This document shows, piece by piece, positions 1-8,891 of a DNA stretch of 64,000 nucleotides. Numbering within the stretch: position 1 is the first letter of the stretch; the number at the start of each line of letters is the position of its first letter. This DNA is from [Clostridium] asparagiforme DSM 15981 (GTDB taxonomy: Bacteria; Bacillota; Clostridia; Lachnospirales; Lachnospiraceae). Both the position numbers and the translations under genes were made by a program. Location of the stretch: assembly GCA_025149125.1 (NCBI GenBank), contig CP102272.1:186001-250000 (forward strand), read 5' to 3'. The notes below the pieces were generated by a model, which was not told the DNA's origin, made no database searches, and worked only from the letters and a program-made list of their open reading frames with translations.

Positions 1-170
1 TGATCATGGAGGAGATGCAGACCATCGTGGCCTGCGGGGCCGGAACCACCACCAAGGTGGTATTTCCGGCGGAGAACCGCAGGGAGAGATGCGAAAACGT
101 GAAAGAGGTGGAGCAGTACATCAGCCGCATCGACGAGATGATCGGGCGCAAGGAGCGGATTCTGGTGTAG
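1..170 (+). CDS. hemZ: Oxygen-independent coproporphyrinogen III oxidase-like protein HemZ, C-terminal fragment
   Basis: The open frame enters from the left edge and ends at the TAG at 168-170, giving the last 55 residues. The fragment contains TIVACGAGTTTKVVFP, then ENRRER, NVKEVEQYISRIDEMI and a basic tail. This is the conserved C-terminus of HemZ, a radical-SAM protein related to HemN (haem biosynthesis, cytoplasm). The catalytic N-terminal part with its CxxxCxxC cluster motif is outside the window. HemZ next to hisS and aspS is a familiar clostridial arrangement. The call rests on recognition of the C-terminal pattern only. Confidence 0.7.
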   Translation, partial: IMEEMQTIVACGAGTTTKVVFPAENRRERCENVKEVEQYISRIDEMIGRKERILV

Positions 171-176
171 GATATT

Positions 177-328
177 GTAACAGTTCAGACAGCTCATCTT
201 CTTGACCGAAAAAGACCGGCGGGGAAGCATCGGATGTCCATCCGATGTGAAAATTGACACGGAAAGCCGCTTACAAGCGAGCTTGACGCGGCTTTCCGTG
301 TCAATTTTCCCGCCGTCTGAACTGTTAC
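177..328. repeat. Nested inverted-repeat element between hemZ and hisS
   Basis: An outer perfect 14-bp inverted repeat (177-190, GTAACAGTTCAGAC, and 315-328) encloses an inner perfect 22-bp inverted repeat (249-270 and 288-309) with a 17-base loop. The inner arms carry GGAAAGCCGC and its complement. The size of about 150 bp, the terminal repeats and the lack of a credible gene resemble a small non-autonomous palindromic element. The inner stem could also act as a transcription terminator for hemZ, since the second arm ends in TTTT. Confidence 0.55.
311..328 (+). repeat. Dispersed 18-bp motif, copy 1
   Basis: CGCCGTCTGAACTGTTAC recurs at 426-443 with three central changes. It recurs at 61656-61673 on the opposite strand with one change. 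All three copies lie in intergenic DNA. Copy 1 forms the right end of the nested inverted-repeat element. Confidence 0.5.
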
Positions 329-357
329 AGGAAATTGAGGAAAATTCCCCAAAAGTC

Positions 358-385
358 TTGCAAAATCATAAAAGTTCATTAAAAT
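358..385 (+). promoter_or_regulatory. Candidate promoter for hisS
   Basis: TTGCAA at 358-363 and TAAAAT at 380-385 are separated by 16 bases in an AT-rich stretch 95 bases ahead of hisS. No T-box specifier or antiterminator could be recognised in the leader. Confidence 0.35.
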
Positions 386-477
386 ATAGATATGTAACAG
401 GCGGATATGTTTTGTAGCGGTTTTCCGCCGTCTGAACGGATACACAGGCAAGCAATCAAATAGAATTGGAGAACGAT

Positions 478-1743
478 ATGGCATTGACGAAGAAGCCGGT
501 TACCGGCATGAAGGACATTCAGCCTGCTGAGATGCAGATTCGGGAATATGTGATGAATCAGATCCGCGAGACCTACAAGAGTTTTGGGTTTTCCCAGATC
601 GAGACTCCCTGTGTGGAGCACATCGCCAATCTCACCAGCAAACAGGGCGGCGACAACGAAAAGCTGATCTTTAAAATACTGAAACGCGGCGAGAAGCTGA
701 ATCTGGACGCGGTGAACGAGGAGAACGACCTGGTGGACAGCGGCCTGCGCTACGACCTGACCCTTCCACTTTCCCGCTACTATGCCAACAATGCGGCGAA
801 CCTGCCCAAGCCCTTTAAGGCATTGCAGATGGGAAGCGTCTGGCGGGCTGACAGGCCCCAGAAGGGACGGTTCCGCCAGTTTGTACAGTGCGACATCGAC
901 ATTTTAGGCGATCCCACCAGCCTGGCGGAGATCGAGCTGATCCTGGCAACCACCACGGCCCTGGGCCGTATCTGCCCGGACAACGCATTTACCGTGCGCA
1001 TCAATGACCGGGGAATCTTAAAGGGGATGGCCCTGCACTGCGGCTTTCCGGAGGAGTCCATGGACCAGGTGTTTATCATTTTGGACAAAATGGACAAGAT
1101 CGGATTCGAGGGCGTGGAGCGGGAACTGCTGGAGTCCGGTTACGCCGGAACCAGCGTGAGCCAGTACATGGAGCTGCTGCGGGGCGTTGCGAAGGATGCG
1201 GACGGCGTGCGCAGGCTGGGCGGCCAGCTGGCGGACGTGCTTCCGGCTCAGGTCAGCGAGAATCTGGCCCACATTATGGACACGGTGAACGAGGTGGCGG
1301 AGGCCGACTTCGGCCTGGAATTCGACCCCACCCTGGTGCGCGGCATGTCCTACTACACCGGGACCATTTTCGAGATCTCCATGGAGGGCTTCGGCGGCTC
1401 CGTGGCGGGCGGCGGCCGCTACGACAAGATGATCGGGAAATTCACCGGAATGGAGACTCCGGCCTGCGGCTTTTCCATCGGATTTGAGCGCATCGTGACC
1501 ATTTTACTGGACAACGGTTTTACGGTTCCGGGGGAAGGCGAGAAGGTGGCTTACCTGTTCGAGAAGAACGTGGACTCCGCTGCCCTGGCCGCAGTGATCC
1601 GGGAAGCCATGGAAGCCCGCAAAAACGGTGTGCAGGTGCTGGTGGCCCAGATGAACAAGAACAAGAAGTTCCAGAAGGAGCAGCTGGAAAAGGAAGGCTA
1701 CACCCAGTTTAAGGAATTTTACCGGGAAGGCTTAAAGGGCTGA
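478..1743 (+). CDS. hisS: Histidyl-tRNA synthetase
   Basis: Class II aminoacyl-tRNA synthetase of 421 residues that charges tRNA-His with histidine in the cytoplasm. Visible signatures are RYDLTLPLSRYYANN at residues 91-105, the motif 2 region WRADRPQKGRFRQFVQCDID at about 122-141, and the histidine-specific VRGMSYYTGTIFEI at about 285-300 followed by AGGGRYDKMIG. An anticodon-binding-like tail with QVLVAQMNKNKKFQKEQLE closes the protein. The frame extends upstream to a TTG at 466, but GGAG at 468-471 is correctly spaced for the ATG at 478, so that start is chosen. The gene is followed by aspS, a common hisS-aspS pairing in Firmicutes. Confidence 0.93.
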   Translation: MALTKKPVTGMKDIQPAEMQIREYVMNQIRETYKSFGFSQIETPCVEHIANLTSKQGGDNEKLIFKILKRGEKLNLDAVNEENDLVDSGLRYDLTLPLSRYYANNAANLPKPFKALQMGSVWRADRPQKGRFRQFVQCDIDILGDPTSLAEIELILATTTALGRICPDNAFTVRINDRGILKGMALHCGFPEESMDQVFIILDKMDKIGFEGVERELLESGYAGTSVSQYMELLRGVAKDADGVRRLGGQLADVLPAQVSENLAHIMDTVNEVAEADFGLEFDPTLVRGMSYYTGTIFEISMEGFGGSVAGGGRYDKMIGKFTGMETPACGFSIGFERIVTILLDNGFTVPGEGEKVAYLFEKNVDSAALAAVIREAMEARKNGVQVLVAQMNKNKKFQKEQLEKEGYTQFKEFYREGLKG

Positions 1744-1857
1744 GAAGCGCCGCGGACGCCTGAAGGGGCGGGAAGCGGGACAGCCGGAGTTTGAGTGGAT
1801 CCAATAGGCCGCCGGTACAGCCTGCGGTCAATTACTTGATATTAAGGAGATAAGATC

Positions 1858-3651
1858 ATGGCAGAATCAATGGTTGGGATCAAGCGGTCCCACAGATGTA
1901 CAGAGGTGACCACCGCCAACATCGGTCAGGACGTGACCGTGATGGGATGGGTTCAGAAGAGCAGAAACAAGGGCGGGATCATTTTCGTGGATTTGCGGGA
2001 CCGCTCCGGCATTTTGCAGATTATATTTGAGGAGAGCGACTGCGGCGCTGAGAACTTCGCAAAGGCTGAGAAGCTGCGCAGCGAGTTCGTGATCGCGGTG
2101 ACGGGCCGGGTGGAGGCCCGCTCCGGCGCGGTGAACCAGAATCTGGCAACCGGCGCCATCGAGGTGCGCGCTAAGTCCATGCGCGTGCTCTCCGAGTCCG
2201 AGACGCCGCCGTTCCCCATCGAGGAGAACAGCAAGACCAAGGAGGAGCTTCGCCTGAAATACCGCTTCCTGGATTTGCGCCGGCCGGATTTGCAGCGCAA
2301 CATGATGGTGAGAAGCCGCGTTGCTACCCTGACCCGGGCGTTCCTGGCCGACGAGGGCTTCCTGGAGATCGAGACGCCCACCCTGATCAAGAGCACCCCC
2401 GAGGGAGCCAGGGATTATCTGGTGCCCAGCCGCGTGCATCCCGGTTCATTTTACGCGCTGCCCCAGTCTCCCCAGCTGTTCAAGCAGCTGCTCATGTGCT
2501 CTGGTTATGACCGCTATTTCCAGATCGCCCGCTGCTACCGGGACGAGGATCTGCGGGCGGACCGACAGCCGGAGTTCACCCAGATCGACATGGAGCTGTC
2601 CTTTGTGGACGTGGACGAGGTGTTGGACGTCAATGAGCGTCTGTTGCAGAAGCTGTTTAAAGAGATTTGTGATTACGACCTGCCCCTTCCCCTGCCCCGG
2701 ATGACCTGGCAGGAGGCCATGGACCGTTTCGGCTCCGACAAGCCGGACCTGCGCTTTGGTATGGAGCTTCAGAACGTGTCGGAGGTAGTGAAGGGCTGCG
2801 AGTTCGCGGTGTTCAAGAACGCCCTGGAGAGCGGCGGTTCCGTCCGCGGCATCAACGCCGAGGGCCAGGGCCATATGCCCAGAAAGAAGATCGACGCCCT
2901 GGTGGAGTATGCCAAGGGTTTCGGGGCCAAGGGTCTGGCTTATGTGGCGATCAACGAGGACGGCAGCCTGAAATCTTCCTTTGCCAAGTTCATGACGGAG
3001 GAGGAGATGGGCGCGCTGGTGGCCGCCATGGGCGGCAAGCCTGGCGATCTGCTGCTGTTTGCCGCGGACCGCAACAAGGTGGTCTACGACGTGCTGGGCA
3101 ATCTGCGCCTGGAACTGGCAAGGCAGCTGGATCTGCTGAAAAAGGATGATTTTAAGTTCCTGTGGGTGACGGAGTTCCCGCTCCTTGAATACTCCGAGGA
3201 GGAAGGCCGCTTCATGGCCATGCACCATCCCTTCACCATGCCCATGGACGAGGATTTGCAGTATATTGACTCCGACCCGGGCCGGGTGCGCGCCAAGGCT
3301 TACGATATCGTACTCAACGGCGTGGAGATGGGCGGCGGCTCTGTCCGTATCCATCAGGGCGACGTGCAGTCCAAGATGTTCGAGGTCCTGGGCTTTACGC
3401 CGGAGCGGGCGAACGATCAGTTCGGCTTCCTGCTGGAGGCCTTCAAGTACGGCGTTCCGCCTCACGCGGGCCTGGCCTACGGCTTTGACCGCATGGTGAT
3501 GCTCATGGTGGGCGCGGACAGCATCCGCGACGTGATCGCCTTCCCCAAGGTAAAGGATGCGTCCTGCCTGATGACCGAGGCCCCCACGCCGGTGGACCCG
3601 GCGCAGTTAAAAGAGCTGGGGATCGAGGTTGCGGAGACAGAAGAGGAATAA
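1858..3651 (+). CDS. aspS: Aspartyl-tRNA synthetase
   Basis: Bacterial-type class II synthetase of 597 residues, the usual length. An N-terminal OB-fold anticodon-binding domain (GWVQKSRNKGGIIFVDLRDR at about 33-52) is followed by the catalytic core with TPEGARDYLVPSRV and the motif 2 region RCYRDEDLRADRQPEFTQID. The inserted GAD domain typical of bacterial AspRS comes next, then motif 3 PPHAGLAYGFDRMVMLM near residues 535-550. AAGGAG at about 1843-1848 precedes the ATG. It lies 114 bases after hisS without an obvious terminator between them, so co-transcription is likely. Whether it is discriminating or also charges tRNA-Asn cannot be decided here. Confidence 0.95.
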   Translation: MAESMVGIKRSHRCTEVTTANIGQDVTVMGWVQKSRNKGGIIFVDLRDRSGILQIIFEESDCGAENFAKAEKLRSEFVIAVTGRVEARSGAVNQNLATGAIEVRAKSMRVLSESETPPFPIEENSKTKEELRLKYRFLDLRRPDLQRNMMVRSRVATLTRAFLADEGFLEIETPTLIKSTPEGARDYLVPSRVHPGSFYALPQSPQLFKQLLMCSGYDRYFQIARCYRDEDLRADRQPEFTQIDMELSFVDVDEVLDVNERLLQKLFKEICDYDLPLPLPRMTWQEAMDRFGSDKPDLRFGMELQNVSEVVKGCEFAVFKNALESGGSVRGINAEGQGHMPRKKIDALVEYAKGFGAKGLAYVAINEDGSLKSSFAKFMTEEEMGALVAAMGGKPGDLLLFAADRNKVVYDVLGNLRLELARQLDLLKKDDFKFLWVTEFPLLEYSEEEGRFMAMHHPFTMPMDEDLQYIDSDPGRVRAKAYDIVLNGVEMGGGSVRIHQGDVQSKMFEVLGFTPERANDQFGFLLEAFKYGVPPHAGLAYGFDRMVMLMVGADSIRDVIAFPKVKDASCLMTEAPTPVDPAQLKELGIEVAETEEE

Positions 3652-3676
3652 AATTGTAACATGAGTTGACGGTTGG

Positions 3677-3728
3677 GCCGGGCGGCTGCTTTTGTGGGTA
3701 GAAAGCGGCCGCCCGGCGTTGATTTTTT
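3677..3728 (+). terminator. Rho-independent terminator after aspS
   Basis: GCCGGGCGGC at 3677-3686 pairs with its complement at 3708-3717, followed shortly by a T6 run at 3723-3728. It closes the hisS-aspS unit. Confidence 0.8.
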
Positions 3729-3841
3729 GGGGCGGGAATGGGGCGGCCGTCGCGGGAGCGCGGGGCCGCGGGGCTACGCGGGCCGCGGGCCCGTAAATAC
3801 CTGTCCCACCCGCCCAAATACCCCGCTAAGGAGATAGCGCC

Positions 3842-5437
3842 ATGAGCGTAACAGTAGCTGATCTATTAAAACTTCCTTCCTTAAAACCCGCACGGGTACT
3901 GGCCGGGGCGGGCGGGCTTTCCCGCACCGTGGCCTATGTGTCCGTACTGGAGTACGCCAATCCCCAGATTCTGGAAGATGATCTGTTCCCAGGCGACACT
4001 TACAGCGGAAGCGAGATCGTGATCACCGGTTTCATGAACAACCCGGCGGACCAGCGGCTCCAGTGCGCGGTGGTGCGCCGTCTGGCGGAGGCGGGCGAGG
4101 TGGGGCTGATCCTGTATTACGTGGGGGTCTACGTGCCTGCGGTGCCGGAGGAGATGAAGCGGATTGCGGATGAGAAGGATTTCGTGCTGATCCAGATGCC
4201 TGAGAAGCGGATGGATTTCCGGTACGGGGAGGCCATCTGTGAGATCATGGAGCGCATCGTGCGGGACCGCATGGTGAATCCCGCCTTTGTGAACGAGCTT
4301 TTAGAGCAGGTCTCCCGCCTGCCGCGCCACCAGCGCACTGTGGACACCATGCTGAAAATGCTCAGCGAGCGCATGATGGCCTCCTTTCTGCTCACGGACG
4401 GTTCGCTGCGGGTCTTAAATGAAGCCACCTGGCCCCACAGTCTGGGGAAAACCCTGCGGGATTTTCTGGAAGCCGGAAATCTTCCAGAGCCGGAGGGGGA
4501 GACCGACGTCTGTATAAACGGCTCGGATTACCGGCTCTGCCGCGTGTCCGTGAAGCTGGACCAGAGCCGCCGGATGGAGCTTTTTATCTTCCGGGAAGGA
4601 GAACCTCTGTCCCGCTCTGCGGTGGAACAGGCCGGGGACGCGGTGCGCCTGGCAGCCAATATCTGGAGTACCCAGCACGAGACGGTGGCCGTTCGGGAGC
4701 TGGTGCGCGCCATTCTCCAGGACGAGCCCATGAAAATGCGCCGTCTGGCCAATATCTTCCGCATCGATGTGGCCGCAATCCACTCCATGGTGATTCTCCA
4801 CGGAGAACAGGAGTGGAACGACGGGAACTCCGCCGCCGTTTTACAGCGGCTGTCGGACCTGCTGCGCAGCTATTTCGGAACCGTGGTCACGGACGCCTAC
4901 GAGGGGGAGCTGGTTCTGTTCATGGACGGCCCGGGGTCCCTGGGCGAGGAGCGGGAGATTCAGACGGCTCTGGAGGCCTGTCTGGCCGGAGAGAATCAAT
5001 CCTGCACCTTCACCTGGTGCAACCACCTGGCCGATACGGCGGCGGTGCGGGAGGCGTTTCTGCTCCACCGCGAATACCTGGCGGACGCCCGGAAGCTGTT
5101 CCCTCACAAGAACGCCTACCACACCCGGGAAATGGAGTTCGCCAGGGCCTGCCGCCTGAGGATCGCGGGCGGGGAGACCGGCCTGTACGAGTGCCAGAGG
5201 CCCCTGGAGCCCATTGCAAGGGAAAAGGACGAGGCCAGCCTGGATACGCTGGAGGTCTACCTGCTGGACGCCCAGTGCAGCTACCAGCGGGCCGGGGAAC
5301 TGCTATTCCTGCACAAAAACACGGTGAAATACCGCTTAAACCGCTGTTCGGACCTGGTGGGCTACCACATCGGCGATTTTCCCGACACCCTGCCCCTCTA
5401 CCATGCCGTGGCCGTCCGGCGTCTGCTGCGCTCGTAG
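3842..5437 (+). CDS. PucR-family transcriptional regulator
   Basis: Protein of 531 residues. It has an N-terminal PucR-type ligand-sensing domain (about 1-125, starting VTVADLLKLPSLKPARVLAG), a long middle region and a C-terminal PucR/CdaR-type helix-turn-helix at about 475-520 containing HKNTVKYRLNR. Family members activate or repress purine, allantoin or sugar-acid catabolism. Here the regulator stands 155 bp upstream of the co-directional DUF917 and HyuA-like genes, which are its likely targets (inference). AAGGAG precedes the ATG at 3842. The family is clear from the two end domains, but the effector is not predictable. Confidence 0.85.
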   Translation: MSVTVADLLKLPSLKPARVLAGAGGLSRTVAYVSVLEYANPQILEDDLFPGDTYSGSEIVITGFMNNPADQRLQCAVVRRLAEAGEVGLILYYVGVYVPAVPEEMKRIADEKDFVLIQMPEKRMDFRYGEAICEIMERIVRDRMVNPAFVNELLEQVSRLPRHQRTVDTMLKMLSERMMASFLLTDGSLRVLNEATWPHSLGKTLRDFLEAGNLPEPEGETDVCINGSDYRLCRVSVKLDQSRRMELFIFREGEPLSRSAVEQAGDAVRLAANIWSTQHETVAVRELVRAILQDEPMKMRRLANIFRIDVAAIHSMVILHGEQEWNDGNSAAVLQRLSDLLRSYFGTVVTDAYEGELVLFMDGPGSLGEEREIQTALEACLAGENQSCTFTWCNHLADTAAVREAFLLHREYLADARKLFPHKNAYHTREMEFARACRLRIAGGETGLYECQRPLEPIAREKDEASLDTLEVYLLDAQCSYQRAGELLFLHKNTVKYRLNRCSDLVGYHIGDFPDTLPLYHAVAVRRLLRS

Positions 5438-5525
5438 CTGCGTCTGCTCTTTGTCCAAAGTGACAAAAAATCAGGCGAAAATTCGTCTGGCCGGAGGATT
5501 CCGCTCCGGGTAAAATTTTAGTATG

Positions 5526-5540
5526 CTTATCTGAGATAAG
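5526..5540. promoter_or_regulatory. Palindromic operator candidate ahead of the DUF917 gene
   Basis: CTTATC-TGA-GATAAG is a perfect 15-base palindrome 53 bases upstream of the DUF917 start. It could be the binding site of the neighbouring PucR protein. No experiment or second copy supports this. Confidence 0.35.
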
Positions 5541-5567
5541 GCCGGCGGGGTCGATCCGCCGGCTTTT
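5541..5567 (+). terminator. Hairpin with short T-run in the leader of the DUF917 gene
   Basis: GCCGGCGG at 5541-5548 pairs with CCGCCGGC at 5556-5563 and is followed by TTTT at 5564-5567. It may end the pucR transcript or act as an attenuator for the genes downstream. Confidence 0.55.
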
Positions 5568-5592
5568 CGCGAACGTAAAGGAGTGTAAAAAT

Positions 5593-6693
5593 ATGCGGAA
5601 AATCGGATTGTCTGAGATTGAGGACATCGCCCTTGGCGCATCCCTGCTGGGAGCCGGGGGCGGCGGAGATCCCTATGTGGGAAAGCTGGTGGCCATCGGA
5701 GCGGTGCGGGAGTGCGGCCCCGTCACCCTGCTGGAGCCGGACGAGGTGCCGGACGACGCCCTGGTGATGCCCATCGCCATGATGGGCGCGCCCACGATAC
5801 TGGGCGAGAAAACCATCGGCGAACATGAATACCAGAATCTGTACGAGATGGTGAGCAAATTTTTTGGCCGCCAGGTTTACGCCTTCATGCCCATGGAGGC
5901 GGGCGGCGTGAACTCCATGCTGCCCATCGCAGCGGCGGCCAGGCTGGGGCTGCCTCTGGTGGACGCGGACGGTATGGGCCGGGCCTTCCCGGAGCTGCAG
6001 ATGGTGACCTTCACCATGGGCGGCGTGTCCGCTACGCCCATGGCACTGGTGGATGAGAAGGGCAACAGCGCCATTTTCAACACCATCACCAACAAGTGGA
6101 CAGAGGAGCTGGCCCGGGCGGTGACCATGAGCTGCGGCGGTTCCGTTTCCGTGTCCCTGTACTGCATGGATGGAGCGACCATGAAACAGTACGGGGTCAG
6201 GGATATTGTGACCCGCAGCCAGAAGCTGGGCGAGGCGATTCGCAAGGTGAAGAGCGTCAGCGGCAAATCGCCGGAGGAGGCGTTTTTGGAGTACGCCCAG
6301 GGATACCGGCTGTTTAAGGGCAAGATCGTGGATGTGCTGCGGGAGACAAAGGGAGCGTTCAACTACGGCAAAGTGGTTTTGGAAGGAATTGGAAATGATA
6401 AGGGGCACCAGGCCAGGATTGTGTTCCAGAATGAAAATCTCTGCGCCCAGGTGGACGACCGGATCGTGGCCACCGTGCCGGATTTGATCTGTCTGGTGGA
6501 CGCGGAGACCTTTATCCCTGTGACCACGGACGCGCTGAAATATGGAAAGCGGGTGCTGGCGGTAGGGCTTAAATGTTTTGAGATGTGGCGCTCCGAGGCG
6601 GGGCTGGAGTTGGTCGGCCCCCGGTATTTTGGACTGGACACGGATTACATACCGTTAGAAGAGCGGGCAAACGGAGGTGAGGCGGATGTATAA
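5593..6693 (+). CDS. DUF917 family protein
   Basis: Protein of 366 residues matching the DUF917 family, proteins usually encoded beside hydantoinase/oxoprolinase-like genes. Visible are the N-terminal Gly-rich segment GASLLGAGGGGDPYVGKL at about 15-32 and a conserved MPIAMMGAP stretch near 57-65. The predicted fold is soluble, with no signal peptide. AAAGGAG at 5577-5583 supports the ATG at 5593. The stop overlaps the start region of the HyuA-like gene by 8 bases, indicating translational coupling and a joint function. The biochemical role of the family is not well established, so none is assigned. Confidence 0.8.
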   Translation: MRKIGLSEIEDIALGASLLGAGGGGDPYVGKLVAIGAVRECGPVTLLEPDEVPDDALVMPIAMMGAPTILGEKTIGEHEYQNLYEMVSKFFGRQVYAFMPMEAGGVNSMLPIAAAARLGLPLVDADGMGRAFPELQMVTFTMGGVSATPMALVDEKGNSAIFNTITNKWTEELARAVTMSCGGSVSVSLYCMDGATMKQYGVRDIVTRSQKLGEAIRKVKSVSGKSPEEAFLEYAQGYRLFKGKIVDVLRETKGAFNYGKVVLEGIGNDKGHQARIVFQNENLCAQVDDRIVATVPDLICLVDAETFIPVTTDALKYGKRVLAVGLKCFEMWRSEAGLELVGPRYFGLDTDYIPLEERANGGEADV

Positions 6694-8239
6694 GCTGGGA
6701 ATTGACGTGGGCGGCACCAACACGGACGCTGTCCTGATTGACGGGAACCGGCGGGTGGTCGCGGAAGTAAAACACCCAACCACCGGCGATATTTACGACG
6801 GCATCGTGGGAGCGGTGCGGGAGGTGTTGGCACGGGCGGATGTAGACCGGTCGGAGATCCGCCAGGCCATGCTGGGAACCACCCAGTGCACCAACGCCAT
6901 TGTGGAGCGGAAGAATCTGGCTCCCATCGGCATTCTGCGCATCGGCGCGCCCGCCACACTGGGCATCCCGCCCATGGTGGACTGGGCTGAAGATATCCGC
7001 CGGATTGCGGTGGATTACGCCATTGTGGGAGGCGGATTTGAGTACGATGGAAAGGAGCTGGCGCCGTTTGACCGGGAGGCGGCCGGGAAATTTTTCGAGG
7101 GGTTAAAGGGGAAGGTCGAGTCCGTGGCCATTTCCTGTGTATTTTCCACGGTGCGCAACGACCATGAGCTGGAGGCCGCGGCCCTTTGCCGGGAAGTGAT
7201 GGGGGAGGACGTCCACGTGTCCATATCCAGCGAGATCGGCTCCATGGGTCTGATTGAGCGGGAAAATGCCGCCATCTTAAACGCCGCCCTCTATCAGGTG
7301 GCCGACCGGTTTACGGAAGGGTTTGCCCGCTCCCTGGCGGAGGAGGGCGTGACCAACGCGGACGTGTACCTGTCCCAGAACGACGGAACCCTGATGACCA
7401 TGGAGTACGCCAGGCGTTACCCCATTCTCACCATCGCCTGCGGCCCCACCAACTCCATCCGGGGCGCCAGCTATTTAAGCCAATTATCCAATGCGGTGGT
7501 CATCGACGTGGGCGGCACCACCACGGACCTGGGTATGATTCAGAACGGTTTCCCCCGGGAGTCCGGCGTGGCGGTCACCATCGGCGGCGTGCGCACCAAT
7601 TTTCGCATGCCCGACGTGATCTCCATCGGCCTGGGCGGCGGCTCCATCGTGCGCAGCCACGCGGACGGCAGCGTCACCGTGGGCCCCGACAGCGTGGGCT
7701 ACCGCATCGCGGAGAAGGCCCTGGTGTTCGGTGGGGATACCATGACGGCCACGGACGTGGCGGTGCGCCTGGGCATGGCACAGCTTGGCGATCCCTCCCT
7801 GGCGGCCGGAATTGACGAGGATGTGGCGCTAAAGGCCATGGAAGCCATGCGCGCCATGATCGAGGACAGCATCGACGCCATGAAAGTGTCCGGCGCGGAC
7901 ATCGACGCGGTGCTGGTGGGAGGCGGATCGATCATTGTCCCGGACCGCCTGGCGGGCACCAAAACCGTGGTGAAGCCCGACCATTTCGGCACGGCCAATG
8001 CCATCGGCTCCGCCATCTCCAAGGTGAGCGGCACGCTGGAACAGCTGATCAATTACGATGAAATTCCGCGGGATGAGGCGTTAGAAAAAGCCCGGGCCGC
8101 GGCGGTGGAGCTGGCGGTGCAGTCCGGCGCGGTCCGGGAGACGGTTGAGATTATAGAGGTTGAGGATGTGCCGCTGGCATATTATCCGGGAAATACCAAC
8201 CGGGTGAAGATTAAGGCGGCGGGGGATTTGGCGGACTAG
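6686..8239 (+). CDS. Hydantoinase/oxoprolinase N-terminal-domain family protein (HyuA-like)
   Basis: Protein of 517 residues with the ATP-binding fold of the HyuA/oxoprolinase family. The first phosphate motif GIDVGGTNTDAVL lies at about residues 4-16 and the second, VIDVGGTTTDLGM, at about 272-284. The member is short: it lacks the long C-terminal region of 5-oxoprolinase and no HyuB partner gene is present. An in-frame GTG at 6677 exists, but GGAGGTG at 6673-6679 is properly spaced for the ATG at 6686. It overlaps the DUF917 gene, so the two are expected to act together, probably on a cyclic amide or lactam-like substrate (inference). Confidence 0.8.
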   Translation: MYKLGIDVGGTNTDAVLIDGNRRVVAEVKHPTTGDIYDGIVGAVREVLARADVDRSEIRQAMLGTTQCTNAIVERKNLAPIGILRIGAPATLGIPPMVDWAEDIRRIAVDYAIVGGGFEYDGKELAPFDREAAGKFFEGLKGKVESVAISCVFSTVRNDHELEAAALCREVMGEDVHVSISSEIGSMGLIERENAAILNAALYQVADRFTEGFARSLAEEGVTNADVYLSQNDGTLMTMEYARRYPILTIACGPTNSIRGASYLSQLSNAVVIDVGGTTTDLGMIQNGFPRESGVAVTIGGVRTNFRMPDVISIGLGGGSIVRSHADGSVTVGPDSVGYRIAEKALVFGGDTMTATDVAVRLGMAQLGDPSLAAGIDEDVALKAMEAMRAMIEDSIDAMKVSGADIDAVLVGGGSIIVPDRLAGTKTVVKPDHFGTANAIGSAISKVSGTLEQLINYDEIPRDEALEKARAAAVELAVQSGAVRETVEIIEVEDVPLAYYPGNTNRVKIKAAGDLAD

Positions 8240-8305
8240 CGGCGTTTGTCCGCGCCGCGTGGTGAAGCCGGAAACGCAGCGGTGTCCGGCGGCGTGGAGC
8301 GCGGA

Positions 8306-8833
8306 CTAGAAGGATTTCCCATACCCGTTCAGCCATGCGCGGTCCTCAAAGGGCATCTTTGCAACGCCGGGGTTCTCCTCGGCGGGGATGCCCAGGGGCA
8401 TGTAGACGGCTACGGTCAGGTCCTGGGGCACGCCCAGAAGATCACCCATCTGCCGGGCCTTCTCCCCCTCGATCTGTCCCTCGATCCAGGTGGTGGCGTA
8501 GCCCTTGTCCACGGCGGCCAGAAGGATGTTCTCGGCCGCCGCCGAGTAATCGTGGATATGGTAGGAGTTGCCTCGGTAGGAAACGTGCTCCTTGGTCAGC
8601 AGTAAAATCGCCGCGGGTGCGGTCAATGCCCAGGGCTTGTCGTAAATCTCCGCCAACTTGTGAGCCAGCTCCGGATCATTTACCCCGATAAAGCGGGTGG
8701 TCTGCTGGTTGCAGCCGGATGGCGCGGACACGCCGGCCTCCAGGATTTCCTTTATGGCTTCAGCGGGAAGGGGATCGGGTTTGTAGGGTTTGCGGTAGCT
8801 CTTGCGTTCGTGGATTGCAGCCATTAATTCCAT
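8306..8833 (-). CDS. Nitroreductase family protein
   Basis: FMN-dependent oxidoreductase-like protein of 175 residues. The N-terminal AAIHERKSYRKPYKPDPLP (about 5-23), then EAGVSAPSGCNQQTTRF (about 32-48) and SAAAENILLAAVDKGYATTW (about 97-116) are the classic nitroreductase blocks for FMN and NAD(P)H binding. AAAGGACC precedes the ATG at 8833. It is convergent with the HyuA-like gene and separated from it by a GC-rich 66-bp gap. The natural substrate cannot be predicted. Confidence 0.85.
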   Translation of the reverse strand: MELMAAIHERKSYRKPYKPDPLPAEAIKEILEAGVSAPSGCNQQTTRFIGVNDPELAHKLAEIYDKPWALTAPAAILLLTKEHVSYRGNSYHIHDYSAAAENILLAAVDKGYATTWIEGQIEGEKARQMGDLLGVPQDLTVAVYMPLGIPAEENPGVAKMPFEDRAWLNGYGKSF

Positions 8834-8876
8834 GAGATCAGGTCCTTTCTGTGTTGAGATTGATTGTGGGATTAAA

Positions 8877-8891
8877 CTATGATTATCATAG
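8877..8891. promoter_or_regulatory. Palindrome upstream of the nitroreductase gene
   Basis: CTATGAT-T-ATCATAG is a perfect 15-base palindrome about 45 bases upstream of the minus-strand start. It has the size of a repressor or Fur-like operator. The regulator is unknown. Confidence 0.4.

Noticed and set aside
202..417. 71-codon frame ahead of hisS
   Set aside because: It lies across the nested inverted repeat, has no ribosome site and no recognisable domain.
171..477. Possible T-box leader for hisS
   Set aside because: Neither the conserved T-box sequence nor a His specifier loop could be found.
4813..5463. 216-codon frame inside the pucR gene
   Set aside because: A GC-rich shadow in another frame of a clearly real gene.
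8248..8306. Terminator between the HyuA-like and nitroreductase genes
   Set aside because: GTCCGCGC and GCGCGGAC can pair across about 43 bases, but no T-run follows on either strand.
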